Source of the DNA: Dasypus novemcinctus
Lineage: Eukaryota > Chordata > Mammalia > Cingulata > Dasypodidae
DNA length: 64,000 bases
Direction: 5' to 3'
Assembly: GCF_030445035.2 (NCBI RefSeq)
Contig: NC_080698.1
Location: forward strand, 30,287,294-30,351,293
Positions 1-11,269 of this stretch are shown here, piece after piece. The notes under the pieces are model-generated. The model had not been told where the DNA came from, did not search any database, and was given only the letters and a program-made list of their open reading frames with translations. The translations under genes were made by a program, and so were the position numbers. Numbering within the stretch: position 1 is the first letter of the stretch; the number at the start of each line of letters is the position of its first letter.

Positions 1-70
1 CCAGGGTTTCAACCACGGACCTCCCATGTGGTAGATGGACACCCTATCCATTGGGCCAAGTCCACTTCCC
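1..70 (-). mobile_element. DAS-type SINE, head end only (cut by window edge)
   Basis: Reverse complement of the tRNA-like head of the armadillo DAS SINE. The head starts at 70 (GGGAAGTGGACTTGGCCCA) and shows the A-box-like TGGCCCAATGG and B-box-like GGTT...AACC. The rest lies left of the window. Confidence 0.85.
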
Positions 71-1105
71 ATGATCTCTCTTATGTATGGTGGGTCAGTT
101 GTAATGCCCCCTTCTTGTTTCTAATTTTATTTATTTGCATCTTCTCCCTTCTTTTCTTTGTTAATCTATTCAAGGGCTTATCAATTTTGTTGATTATCTT
201 AAAAAGCCAACCTTTAGTTCTGTTGGTTTTTTTATTCTATTGTTTTTTATATTGTTTTTTATTTTCCATTTTATTTTATTTCTACCCTGATCTTTATTAT
301 TTTTTTCCTTGTGCTTGCTTTGTGATTGGTTTGCTGTTCCTTTTCCAAGTCCTCCAGGTGTGCAGTTATGTCTTTGATCTTAACTATTTCTTCTTTAATA
401 TAAGCATTGAGGACTATAAATTTCCTTCTCAGCACTGCCTGTACTGTATCCCATAAGTTTTGATATGTTTTGCTCTTATTTTCATTTGTCTTGAGGTATT
501 TACTGATTTCTCTTGCAATTTCTCCTATGACCCACTGGTTTCTTAAGAGTACATTGTCTAATCTCCATATTTTTGTGAATTTTTTTCCTTTTTCACCTAT
601 TAATTTCCAACTTTATTCTTTTATAAGAGAAAGTGTTTTGAATAATTTCGATGTTTTTAAATGTGTTGAGATCTGACTTTTGTCCCAGCATGATGTCAAT
701 CCTGGAGAAAGGTCCATAAGCACTTGAGAAGAATGTATATCCTGCTGTTTTGGGATGGAATGCTCTATAAATGCCTGTTAGGTCTAGTTCATTTATCATA
801 TTATTCAAGTTCTCAGTTTCTTTATTATCCTCTGTCCGGGTGTTCTCTCCAATGCTGAGAGTGGTGTGTTGAAGTCTCCATTTATTTATAGTGACATCTA
901 TTTCTCCCTTTAGTTTTTTGTGGTTTTTTTTTTTTGGTTCTTATTTACATTCTTCATTCCTACACTTATCTCCAGGCCTCTTGCTCTTGTTTTTTCCTTT
1001 CAATCTGTAGCACACCCTTTAATATCTCTTGTAGGTCCAATCTCAGGATAACAAACTCAATTTTTGTTTGTCTTTGATGATTTTAAACTGGTCCCCATTT
1101 TTTAA
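71..1105 (-). mobile_element. LINE-1 ORF2 fragment
   Basis: Antisense L1 ORF2 from the endonuclease / early RT region. It parallels 6900-7450 almost phrase for phrase, for example the segments at 440-600 and 7030-7190. Minus-strand 808-593 still reads as a run typical of L1 ORF2 (ELDLTGIYRAFHPKTAGYTF). Stops and frameshifts break the frame elsewhere. Confidence 0.85.
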
Positions 1106-1109
1106 AAAA

Positions 1110-1362
1110 TTTCCATAACAGGTTTATTTGTAATAGCCTCAAACTGGAAACCACTCAAATGTCCTCAGTGGGTGAGTGATTAAACAAAATATCATAAATC
1201 CACACCATGGAACACACTAGTCAGCCACAAAAAGGAACGGGCCATTGATACATGCCCAACTTGAATATATCTCATGAGAATTGTGCTGAGTGAAAAGCCA
1301 AAAGCCAATCTCAAAAGGTTTCATACTGTATGATTCTACTGATATAACATAATTCTTTTCTC
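1110..1362 (+). mobile_element. Old LINE-1 (L1M-like) 3' fragment
   Basis: Plus-strand sequence like the end of L1 ORF2, starting around 'tatttgtaatagcctcaaac' and running past 'tgctgagtgaaaagccaaaa' to 'gtatgattctactgatataa'. It is diverged and faces opposite to its neighbours. Confidence 0.7.
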
Positions 1363-2365
1363 ACATAATAAATTTTATATTTAGAGAGTTTTAGATTACT
1401 GAAATGTTACATTAAAACTATACAGGATTCCTACATAACCCTCCCCTCCCACATTTTCCCCTACTAACTTACTTTAGTGTGGTACATTTGTGACAACTGA
1501 TGAACCAATATTGAAGCATTGCTACTAGCCAAGGTCTATTGTTTACATTATGGTTACTCTTTGCATTGTGCAGTTTTATGTATTTTGACAAAATGTTTAA
1601 TGGCCTTTATCAACCATTGCAATATCATGCAGAACAATTACAATGCCCTAAAAATGCCCTATTGCCACCTATTCTTTCCTCTCCCTCCCCTCAGAACCTC
1701 TGGTAACCACTGTCTTTATACCAATATTACAAGCTCTTCCACGACTACAAAAATATTAAGTGTATTTTGGTCCATGGTTGCATCCCCCCCTTATGTTTGT
1801 TCCTTCCTCAATCTTCAGGCTTTTGGGAGGGTGATGCCCACACTGATTCAGATAGAGAGGCAGTTTAGATCTTACGGTTCAGATAGAAGAAACTTTTTTG
1901 CTGCAATTGTAGATAGTCTTTGCTTTTTGGGAAGGGAATTGGCCCTCATCAACGTTTTGTTAGTTGTCTTGGGTGAGTCTGATGAACTAGAGAATACTTA
2001 TTGGTCAATACTGGCATATGGACAGACTGAAGCTTTAAGTCTCTGGGATACATATTTAATGAGTACAATGCTAATTATAGGTTCAAATAAAAGGGGTAGA
2101 AGAGTCATGAGTAGGGAAATTATAAATGAATCTAGCTCTCTTATATTGGGGAAACATATTAACATATATTCCAAGATAAGGCCCACTGAAAGGGTGCTGA
2201 TTTCATGAGGCTGTGTGCCTTGTCTCTAGAGCCCTCAGGAGCGCCCCTCTTTGAGGCTTTGTTTACTATGGCAGTTAGTGTGATCTGTCTGAGACATGCA
2301 TAAGCATAACCTCTAAAATCACCTTCCAATTTACTCTGAGATCTCTAAGCCATAAAATCTATTCT

Positions 2366-2753
2366 TGGGAAGTGGATGTGGCTCAAGAATTTGGGTGCTT
2401 GCCTACCACATGAAAGGTCCTGGGTTCAGTTCCCAGTGCCTCCTAGAGATGATGAGCAAGACAGCAAGCTGACTTGATGGGCTGGCACAGTGAGCTGATG
2501 TACCAAGATGATGCAACAAGGAGACACAAAGAGGAAACACAGCGAGAGATACAACAAGTTGGGGTGGGGAGCAGAGGTGGTTCAAGTGATTGAGTACCTC
2601 TCTTCCACATGGGAGGTCCCAGATTCAGTTCCCACTGCCTCCTAAAGAGAAGACGAGCAGACACAGAGAACACACAATGAATGGATACATAGAGCAGACA
2701 ACAAGCACAAACAACAAGAGGGTGCTAATAAATAACAAAATTAATCTTTTTAA
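2366..2753 (+). mobile_element. Dimeric DAS-type SINE
   Basis: Two tRNA-like heads in tandem (2367 and about 2566), each with 'gtggctcaag / gtggttcaag' and 'ggtcc..ggttcagttccc', followed by an A-rich tail. It is flanked by a 12-bp duplication, 'aaaatctattct' (2354-2365) and 'aaaatatattct' (2754-2765), one mismatch. It is inserted in the L1 3' UTR. Confidence 0.8.
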
Positions 2754-3156
2754 AAAATATATTCTGTATTTAATATTCCCCCTTTTGGTCAAGGTTTTTT
2801 TTTTTCCCAAATATATCACTGGTTAGTTCTTGGTACTAACCTTACATTGCCAGGAAGGCTCATCCGTGGGAATCCGGGGTGGGGGGAAGGTAGTAAGTTT
2901 ATTTTCTGAGTTTGGCTTAGACAGAGGCCATGTTTGAGTAAAAAGGAGGTTACTCAAGGGGGCATTTGTTGTTGTTAGGCTAAGGTTTTAATTTTACAGG
3001 AATAAAGTTCATAAGTACAAGTATTAATATCAAAACCTTGGCATATTGGTCTGTTTTCTCTTATTAAGCACTGCCTATATATTCCAGAGAGTTTTCCACT
3101 CTATTTAAAAAAGTAGCAGGAGGGCTCCCCAGGATAGGAGTTTAATATTCTATTGG

Positions 3157-3587
3157 GGGAAGTGGATTTGGATTAATGGATAGAGTGTCTGCCTACCACA
3201 TGGGAGATCCAGGGTTCAAACCCAGGGCTTCCTGCCCCATCTGGTAGCTGGCCCACGCACAGTGCTGATGCACACAAGAAGTGCCATGCCACGCAGGGTT
3301 ATCCCCCGCGTATGGGAGCCCAATGTGCAAGAAGTGTGCCCTGTAAGGAGAGCCACCCAGTGTGAAAAAAGCACAGCCTGCCCAAGAGTGACACTACACA
3401 CACGAAGAGCGAGCACAGCAAGATGATGGAACAAAAAGAGAAACAGATTCCCCATGCCACTGACAAGAATACAAGCAGACACAGAAGAACACATAGCAAA
3501 TGGACACAGAAAGCAGACAACTGGGGGGGCACAGGGGAAGGGGAGAGAAAAAATAAACCTTTAAAAAATATATATATATATATATGT
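3157..3587 (+). mobile_element. DAS-type SINE, full length
   Basis: A single tRNA-like head followed by the long DAS body (the 'gcccacgcacagtgctgatgc' type region) and an A/TA-rich tail. Exact 12-bp TSD 'atattctattgg' at 3145-3156 and 3588-3599. Host L1 3' UTR resumes on both sides. Confidence 0.9.
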
Positions 3588-4099
3588 ATATTCTATTGGT
3601 TATTGTGTGGGTCTCTACCTACTGAGTTAACATCCTATGACAATATGAACACATTCATTTTCCATTGAAGCATGCCCCAAGTACACCCCTCTTCACCCAT
3701 CCCCCACCCCATGACACCCTGCCCCAGTGACCTTCCCCTACCATATATCCTGAGAAAACACTCCCACAATTGTATTCTCAGCCACAGTCCTTAGCAATCT
3801 CAGTTTCACAAAGTCACACATTCACCTGTGCTTTCATCCAGCCTTCCCCCAACCTCCATGGATTACCCAAGCTACCCTCCCAATCCTACTCATACTTATG
3901 TTCCAGCACCATCAATTCCCCTCGCATTGCTACTCAACGCTTACCCAGTCCACTCCCAAACTGCCGCCATCCACCTTATCATAGATTCTGCCCAGATTGA
4001 GCATTGGCTCACCACTCTCTATGCCTTTTCTACTCTGGTAACCAATCTTCCAGACTCTACCTCTGTGAGTCTGTTAAACATCCTTAGTTCATATCAGTG

Positions 4100-7000
4100 A
4101 GATCATGCAATATTTGTACTTTACTGATTTACTTACTGCACTCACCATAAGGTCTTTGAGGTTCATTCTTTTGTCACGTGTCAATACTTCATTCCTTCCT
4201 ACAGGTGCATAATATTCCATCATATGTATATACCATATTTTGTTTATCCTTTCATCATATGATGAAAACTTGGGTTACTTCCAATGTTTGGCAATTCTGA
4301 ATAATGCTGCAATGAACATTGGTGTGTATAAATCTGTTCACATCGTGGCTTTCAATTCTTCCGGCACATTTCCTAGTAACGGAATTGTTAGATCATATGG
4401 CAATTCTACACTTAGCCTCATGAAAAACCACCAAACCATCTACAATGGCTGCACCATTCTACATTCCCACCAGCAGTGAATGAGTGTTCCTATTCCTCTA
4501 CATCCTCACCAACATTTGTAGTTTTATGTTCTTTTTAATAGTAGTCAGTCTGGTAGGTGTAAAATGATAATACATTGTGGTTTCGATTTGCATTGCCTAA
4601 TAGCTAGTGATGTTGGATATCTTTCCATGTGCTTTTTAGCCATTTGTTATTTCTTCTTTGGAAAAGTTTCTGTTAATTCTCTTGCCCACTTTTTAAATTG
4701 GCGTTTTTTTGGTTTTGTTTTGCTCTGTTTTTTTTTATTATTGAGATGTAAAATTCCTTTATATATGCTAGATATTAGGCCCTTGTCAAATAAGTGGTTC
4801 CCAAATATTTTTCCCTTTGAGTAGGCTGCATTTTCACTTTCCTGGCAAACTCCTTTGAAGCATAAATTTTTTTATTTTGGAGAGGTCCCATTTATGTATT
4901 TTTGCTTTTGTTGCTTGTGCTTTGGGTGTAAAGTTTATGAAACTGTTTCCTACTAAAAGATCTCATAGATGCTTTCCTATGTTATCTTCTAGGAGATTTA
5001 TGGTCTTGGCTCTTATATTTAGGTCTTTGATCCATCTTAACTTAATTCTTATATAGAGCATGAGATGGAGATCCTCTTTCATCTTTTTGGATATGAATAT
5101 CCTGTTCTCCTAGCACCTCTTGTTAAAGAGACTTTTCTGTACAAGTTGAGTGGGCTTGGTGGCCTTGTTGAATATCAGTTGGCCATATATGCGATGTCTA
5201 TACCTGAACTCTTAATTCAGTTCCATTGTTCAATATGTCTATCTTTGTGCTGATAGCATGCAATTTTGACAACTGTACATTTGTAGTATGCTTTAAAGTC
5301 AGGTAGCATGATTCTTCCAATTTCGGTTTTCTTTTCAAGGTGTTTTTGGCTATTTTGGGCCTCCCACCCTTCCAAATATACTTGATAATTGGCTTTTCAA
5401 ATTCTGTAAGAAAGAAAATGCTATTGAAAGGTTATTGGAATTGCATTGAATCTGAATATTAATTTGGGTAGATAGACCTCTCAAGGATACTTAGTCTTCC
5501 AATTCATGAACATGGAATATTCTTCCATTTATTTAGGTCTTCTTTGATTTTTTTTTTTAGCAATGTTTTCTGTGTACAAGTTCCTTACTGCCTTAGTTAT
5601 TCTTATTCCTAGATACTTGCATCTTTTATTTGCTAATGTAAATGGAATGTTTTTCTTGATTTCCTCCTCACGTTGCTCATTATTAGTGAACAGAAACACC
5701 ACTGATTTTTGCGTACTGATGTTATATCTTGCCAGTTTACTGAACTCACTTATCAGCTCTAGAAAATTTGTTGTACATTTTCTATGTATAGGACCATGTC
5801 ATCTGCAAAAAAGTGAAAGTTTTCTTCTTCCTTTCCAATCTGGTTGACCTTTTATTTCTTGTTCTAGCCTAAGTGATCAAGCAAGTACTTCTAATACACT
5901 GTTAAATAAGAATGGTGATAGTGGGCATCCTTGTCTTGTTCTAGATCTTAGAGGGAAAGCCTTTAGCATTTCACCTTTGAGTATGAGGTTAACTATGGGT
6001 TTTTCAAATATGCCTTTTATCATGTTGAAGAAGTTTCATTCTATTCTGATCTTTTGGACTTTTGTTTTTATCAAGAAATGATGCTGTAATTTGTCAAATG
6101 CCTTTTCTGCACTGGTAGAGAAGATCATGTGGTTTTCCTTTTATTCTGTTAATGTGGTTTATTACCTTGATTGATTTTCTTATGGTGAACCATCCTTGCA
6201 TACCTGGGATAAAACTCACTTGATTATGGTGTATAATTCATTTGATGTGTAGGATTCAATTAGCAATTTTGTTGAGGATTTAGTGTAAATTCATTAGAGG
6301 GATTGGTCTATAGTTTTCTTTTCTCGTGGCATCTGTATGGGGCTTTGGTATTAAAAGTAATGTTGGCACCATAGAATGAGTTAGGTAATGTTCCCTCCTC
6401 TTTAATTTTTAAAAAAAGTTTGAGCAGCGTTTGTGTTAATTCTTTCCAAAATGATTGGTAGAATTTACCTTTCAAGGCATCTTGTCCTGCCTTTCCTTTG
6501 TTGGGAGATTTTTTTATAACTATTTCAATCTTGCTACTTATGATTATTCTGCTGAGTTCTTCTATTACAACTTTCATCGATATAGCTTGCTCACATGTTT
6601 CTAGAAATTTGTCCACTTCAACTAAATTATCCATCTTTTTGGCATAAAATTTTTCAAAGTATGCTCTTATGGTACTCTTTATTTCTGTGGGAACTGTGAT
6701 GATATCACCTCTCTCTTTTCTAATTTTATTTGCATCTTCTCTTTTGTTCTTTGTTAGTCTAGCTAAGAGTTTGTCAATTTTATTAATCTTCTCAAATAAC
6801 CAGCTTTTGGTTTTGTTAATTCTTTCTAGTGTTTTTAAATTCTCAATTTCATTTAAATCTGCTCTAATCCTTATTTCCTTCCTTCTGCTTGTTTTGGGAT
6901 TAGTTCATTGTTCTTTTTCTAGTTCCTCCAGGTGTGCAGTTAGGTCATTGATTTTAGCTCCTTATTATTTTGGCTCTTTCTTCTTTCTTCTAGGCATTTA

Positions 7001-7880
7001 GATCTATAAATGTTCCTCTCATCACTGCTTTAGCTGCATCCCATAAGATTTTATATATTGTGTTCTCATTTTCATTTACTTTGAAGTAGCTACTGATTTC
7101 TCTTGTAATTTCCTCCTTGACCCACAGATGTTTTAAGGGTGTGCTGTTTAACTTCCATATATTTGTGCCTATTCTGGTTTTCTTCCCCTTATTAATTTTC
7201 AACTTCAGTCCATTGAAGTCAGGGAAGTTGCTTTGTATAATTTCAGTCTTTCTAAATTTGTTGAGACTCATTCTATAACCTAGGATAAGTTATATCCTGG
7301 GAAATGCCCATGAGTGCTCAAGAAGAATGTATATCCTGTTGTTGGTGGGGGGGTACTAAAATTCCATATCTGTGCATTAGATCTTGTTCCTTTCATGTAT
7401 ATTCAAAGTCCCTGTTTCTTTACTGACCCACTGTCAAGGTGTTCTGTCTAATGGTGACAATGGTATATTGAAGTCCCCCTTATGATTGTAGAGGCATCAT
7501 CTATTTCTCCCCTCAGTTTTGCTAATATTTGTTTCACATATTTTGGGGCACACTGGTTAGGTATATGAATATTTGTTTATTGTGCTTCTTTCTTGGTAAA
7601 TTACCCCATTTGTTATATATAGTGGCCTTCTTTGTCTCTTACAACAGTTTTGCTTAAAATCTATTTTATCTGATACTAATATAGCTACTCCTGCCTTTTT
7701 TGGTTACTGTTTGTGAATGAAATCTTTTTCCATCATTTCACTTGCAATGTATTTGTGACCCTGGACCTAAGGAGAGTTTTATATAGATGGGTCATATTTC
7801 CTTGTTCATTCTGCCAGCCTGCATTTTTTGATTGGAGAGTTTAATCCATTAACATTCAATGTTATTACTGTACAGGCAGT
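4100..7880 (-). pseudogene. LINE-1 ORF2 (endonuclease / reverse transcriptase), broken
   Basis: Antisense reading frames reveal decayed L1 ORF2. At 6634-6308 the protein includes the region before the RT palm (SSKIEIVIKKSPNKGKAGQD, then KGKFYQSFWKEL and LIK-type residues). At 7271-6990 it includes the late endonuclease / linker region (NKFRKTEIIQSNFPDFNGLK). The longest uninterrupted piece is about 108 codons, against about 1,270 for an intact ORF2, so it makes no functional enzyme. The frame is placed by comparison with other L1 copies here. It belongs to the copy spanning 1365-9440. Confidence 0.8.
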
Positions 7881-8019
7881 AATTACTTTAGACTTATATT
7901 TTTATTTTAATTCTTTTAGTTCCTCTTACTAATAATCTTCCTTTCTATACTCCCTTCCAACTCTCTTTCTCATTCCTGTTTTTTTTTTTTTTCCTTTCAG
8001 TCTGCAGAACTCCCTTTAG

Positions 8020-8905
8020 TATTTCTTGAAGGCCAGGACTCTTGTTGACAAATTCTCTCAATTTCTGTTTATCTATGAATATTTTGTACTCTCCTTCATT
8101 TTTGAATGCCAGTTTAACTGGATACAGAATTCTTGACTGGCAGTTTTGTTTTTTTCTTTAGCACCTTAACTATGTCATACCACTGCCTTATCATGTCCAT
8201 GGTTTCAGATGAGAAATCAGCACTTAGTCTTAGCAAGCTTCCTTAAATGTGGTCAATCTCTTTTCTTTTGCTGCTTTCAGTATTCTCTCTTTGACTTGAG
8301 AGTTTGACAATCTGATAAGGATTTGTCTCTGGGTAGACCTGGTAGGATTTATTCTGTTTGGAATGCACTGCACTTCCTGGACATGTATAACAATGCCCCT
8401 CATAAGAGTTGGGAAATTTTCAGCCATTATTTCCTCAAACACTCCTTCTACCCTGTTTCCCTTCTCTTCTTCATCTGGGATTCCCATAAAGCATGTGTTT
8501 GTACATTTTGTGTTGTCATTAAATTCCCTGAGCCCCTTGCTGAATTTTCCCATTTTTTGTCTATCAGTTCTCTCTGTATCATTTCAGATATCTTTAGACA
8601 TCATTAATTCTTTCCTCTGCCTGTTCAAATCTGCTGTTATGTGCTTCTAGTGTATTTTTAATTTCTTGCATTGTGCCTTTCATCAACATAAGATCTGTTA
8701 CCTTTTTATGTATACTTTTTTTCCTGTATTTACTCCTAGTGTTTTATTGATATCCTTTATCTCTTCCTTCATTTCATTGAGTTGATTAAGGACATTTGTT
8801 TGGACATGCTTGATTAATTGTTCTATGTTCTGCATCTCCTCCTTTTTAGTTTGTTCATTAGACTGGGCCATGTCCTCCTGTTGCTTAATATGGCTTGTAA
8901 ACTTT
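8020..8905 (-). pseudogene. LINE-1 ORF1 (RNA-binding protein), broken
   Basis: Minus-strand 8553-8230 keeps 107 codons of the L1 ORF1 RNA-recognition and C-terminal region: a GIPDEEEK motif, FEEIMAENFP, then a run ending RILKAAKEKR. In a living L1 this protein coats the L1 RNA. The coiled-coil N-terminal part extends to about 8905 but is interrupted. It lies directly 5' of ORF2 in the same copy. No intact start-to-stop frame remains. Confidence 0.8.
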
Positions 8906-9065
8906 TTTGATGTCTAGGCATCTGTTTATCTTGATAGGCTTATTCAGTTGGTTGGTTTTTCTTTCTAATCTATGGTTTTGTTTTTATTTTGTTTTGTGTT
9001 AAGGGTCCTCTTTGACATTGATTTCATTTACTCTACAGTAAATGAAATGTAGTTGCCCTTATTCA

Positions 9066-9382
9066 ACTGAAAAAATAATAGGTCCACAAAAAAGGAAAGA
9101 AGAGAAAAAAGAAAAAGAAGAAAAAATGGAAAAAAGAAAGGATAAGGAACAAGAAGAGACAGAAAAAATAACTAGAGGGATATTAATAAAAAGCAAAAAG
9201 GAATAAAAATTTAAAAGGTGAGAAATAAGAAACAGGAAAAATAAAACATCAGAAAAATGAGAAGAAAAAATTAAGGCAAAACAGGAGAAGGCAGAAAGAA
9301 AGAAAAAAGAAGGAAGAGAGGAAAAAATGAAAGAAAGGGAGAAATAAGAGGAAGGAAAACTAAAAACAAAACAAACACAAAG
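9066..9382 (+). repeat. Purine tract of about 317 bp
   Basis: The plus strand is almost wholly A and G with very few pyrimidines. It lies 5' of L1 ORF1, so it may be part of that L1's leader or an expanded A-rich repeat. The minus strand reads as Ser/Phe-rich frames for compositional reasons only. Confidence 0.8.
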
Positions 9383-9439
9383 GCCCTCTTGGGCCTCCAG
9401 CAATGGTCTCAGGCTGTCTGAGCCCACCAATCAATCGCC

Positions 9440-10900
9440 CCTGTGCCCATGTCTCTATAAGTACCTGGATTCAAATCTGCTCTTATATGCCACTAAGGTA
9501 TTTTTAATCTCATCCATTGTGCCTTCATTTCCATAAACTCTATTACTTTTTTTTGCAGCTTTCAAATTGTTCTTTATGCTCACACAATTTCATCTTAATA
9601 TCATTACTCTTTAGTCATATTTTCCTTCATCTCCTTAAATTGATTAAGGAGGTTTGTATGAACATCATTGATTAGTTGTCATAAATCCTGTGTCTCATCT
9701 GGATTCTTGGTTTGTTCTTTTGGCTGGGCCATATCTTCCTGTTTCTTGGTATGGTTTGTTATCTTTTTTGGTATCTGGACATCTGATTATGGTAGTAATT
9801 TTGCTTTGTTGCCTAGTATTTTATTTCACAGCCATTTTTTTTATTTTTAACTTAATTTTTTTCTAGAACTTTAAGATTGACCGATTTAAGTAATCAAAAC
9901 AGGGCGGGAGCCACTAATGGGGCATAGACCACATCTACAGTGCCTTGGAAACAGGAGACTCAAGCCTCTCTTCCTTCACTTTCCTGGCTGGCCAGCAGGT
10001 GGCACTCCTCAGCAAACCCTTCTATGGAAGCAAATGCTTCAATTTTCAGTAACTAGCTCTTTTGAACCAGTGAGTTAATGATGATTATATTTCCCAAAGA
10101 GAAACTACACTCGGCCCTCCACTGCACCCTCCCTCTTCCCAGGGAGGCATATGTCCTTTCCCCTCTCCATTGGCCTCTCAGCCACAGGTTTTACCAAGGC
10201 TATTCAACTCAGGGTCAAGGGATGGGCAGCATTTCCAGCCATAGAAATGCTACATCACCTTACCCTTCTCCCTTTGGCCTCTTCATCTCTCCATCCCCAG
10301 TCCCTCCTGGATGGTGTGTGCAGCCCTATCCTGATCTGCAGGTCCCCAGTATAGCTCCCCCAGATGACCTCTTTGCCTTCTCCCCATTCTTGCAAGAGTA
10401 CTTCACCCAACTGAGCTACTCTGATACCATCTTGGATTGTTCTCAAGAAAGGACCTTTTGAAGTCTCTTCATCCTTGATCTACTTTAGTGAGACTCTTGC
10501 TGACCTGATTCATGGATTTTACCTCTGAATTGTGACTTAGATACTCCTGTTGATAACAGTTTGGGCAAAAGCCAGAAGAAGGAATGTGGCAACCAACTCA
10601 TAGCTACAAGACTCTGGTAGCAGTTGTTGCTTTAACACATGCCTGGGGCTTCTGCCCCTTTTCCTGCAAAGCAGTTCAGATCTCCCAGCTCAGATCCCTA
10701 CCATCCCTACCTGCTGGCCAGGCCTGCTTTCTGGAAGAGAAACACTTTGAGAGAATCAATCTAAATACCCCAGGAGTTCATGATTCAGTTCTCTGCTGCC
10801 CTCTTATCTCAGGTCACAGGGAACATCTAATCAATGACATTTTAATGGTTAAAACAATCCATTGCCTGGAAATACCATAACATATCTTGCCATTTTCTTT
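9440..10900 (-). mobile_element. 5' part of a second LINE-1
   Basis: 9465-9850 is a diverged second copy of the ORF1 N-terminal region seen at 8620-8960 (shared landmarks 'tttcaaatctgct', 'gattaagga', 'ctgggccat'). Sequence from 9900 to about 10900 is therefore most likely this element's 5' UTR. That last part is inferred from position only. Confidence 0.55.
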
Positions 10901-11045
10901 TCCCCCATCCCTTTTTTTAAAACAACTTTTTATATTAAAATAATTTGATACACAAGAACAAGAGATTGTAAAAATATAGAGTTCGTGTGTACCCATTACC
11001 TAGGTCTGCCCGATGATTATATTTTCCATAGACATAGTATATTGT
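10900..11045. other. Short unassigned stretch
   Basis: AT-rich; it resembles L1M antisense 3' sequence but too weakly to call. Confidence 0.3.
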
Positions 11046-11268
11046 TAAAACCAGAAAATGGACGTAGTAACAAGTGGTGAGGATGTTGAGCAACTAGATC
11101 TTTCATATACTGTTGGTGGGAATGTGGGATGGTGTAACCACTCTGGAAAATGTTGGCAACCTACTTATCAAGTTAAAAAAAATACATTTGACATAACACC
11201 CAGTTATTACACTCCTGGATATTTATCCCAGAGAAATGAAAACCTGTTCACACAGGTACTCTTGAATC
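11046..11268 (+). mobile_element. Old LINE-1 (L1M-like) ORF2 fragment
   Basis: Plus-strand copy of the conserved late ORF2 segment ('ctgttggtgggaatgtggga', 'ttatcccagagaaatgaaaa'). It is short and diverged. Confidence 0.75.
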
Positions 11269-11269
11269 T

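Larger units (their letters stand above)
1365..9440 (-). mobile_element. Near-full-length LINE-1 with ~2 kb 3' UTR
   Basis: A minus-strand L1 in which the parts can be followed in order: 3' end at about 1365, a 3' UTR of about 2 kb up to roughly 4100, decayed ORF2 to about 7880, ORF1 to about 8905, and a 5' leader beyond. The 3' UTR matches the plus-strand copies at 35290-37505 and 39060-41520 over their length, so 1365-4100 is one unit despite two SINE insertions (2366-2753 and 3157-3587). Both SINEs have TSDs, and excising them restores L1 sequence. Many frameshifts make it a dead copy. Confidence 0.8.

Noticed and set aside
9059-9430. 123-codon Ser/Phe-rich minus-strand frame resembling a membrane protein
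   Set aside because: It is the complement of the purine tract; the hydrophobic look comes from T- and C-only codons.
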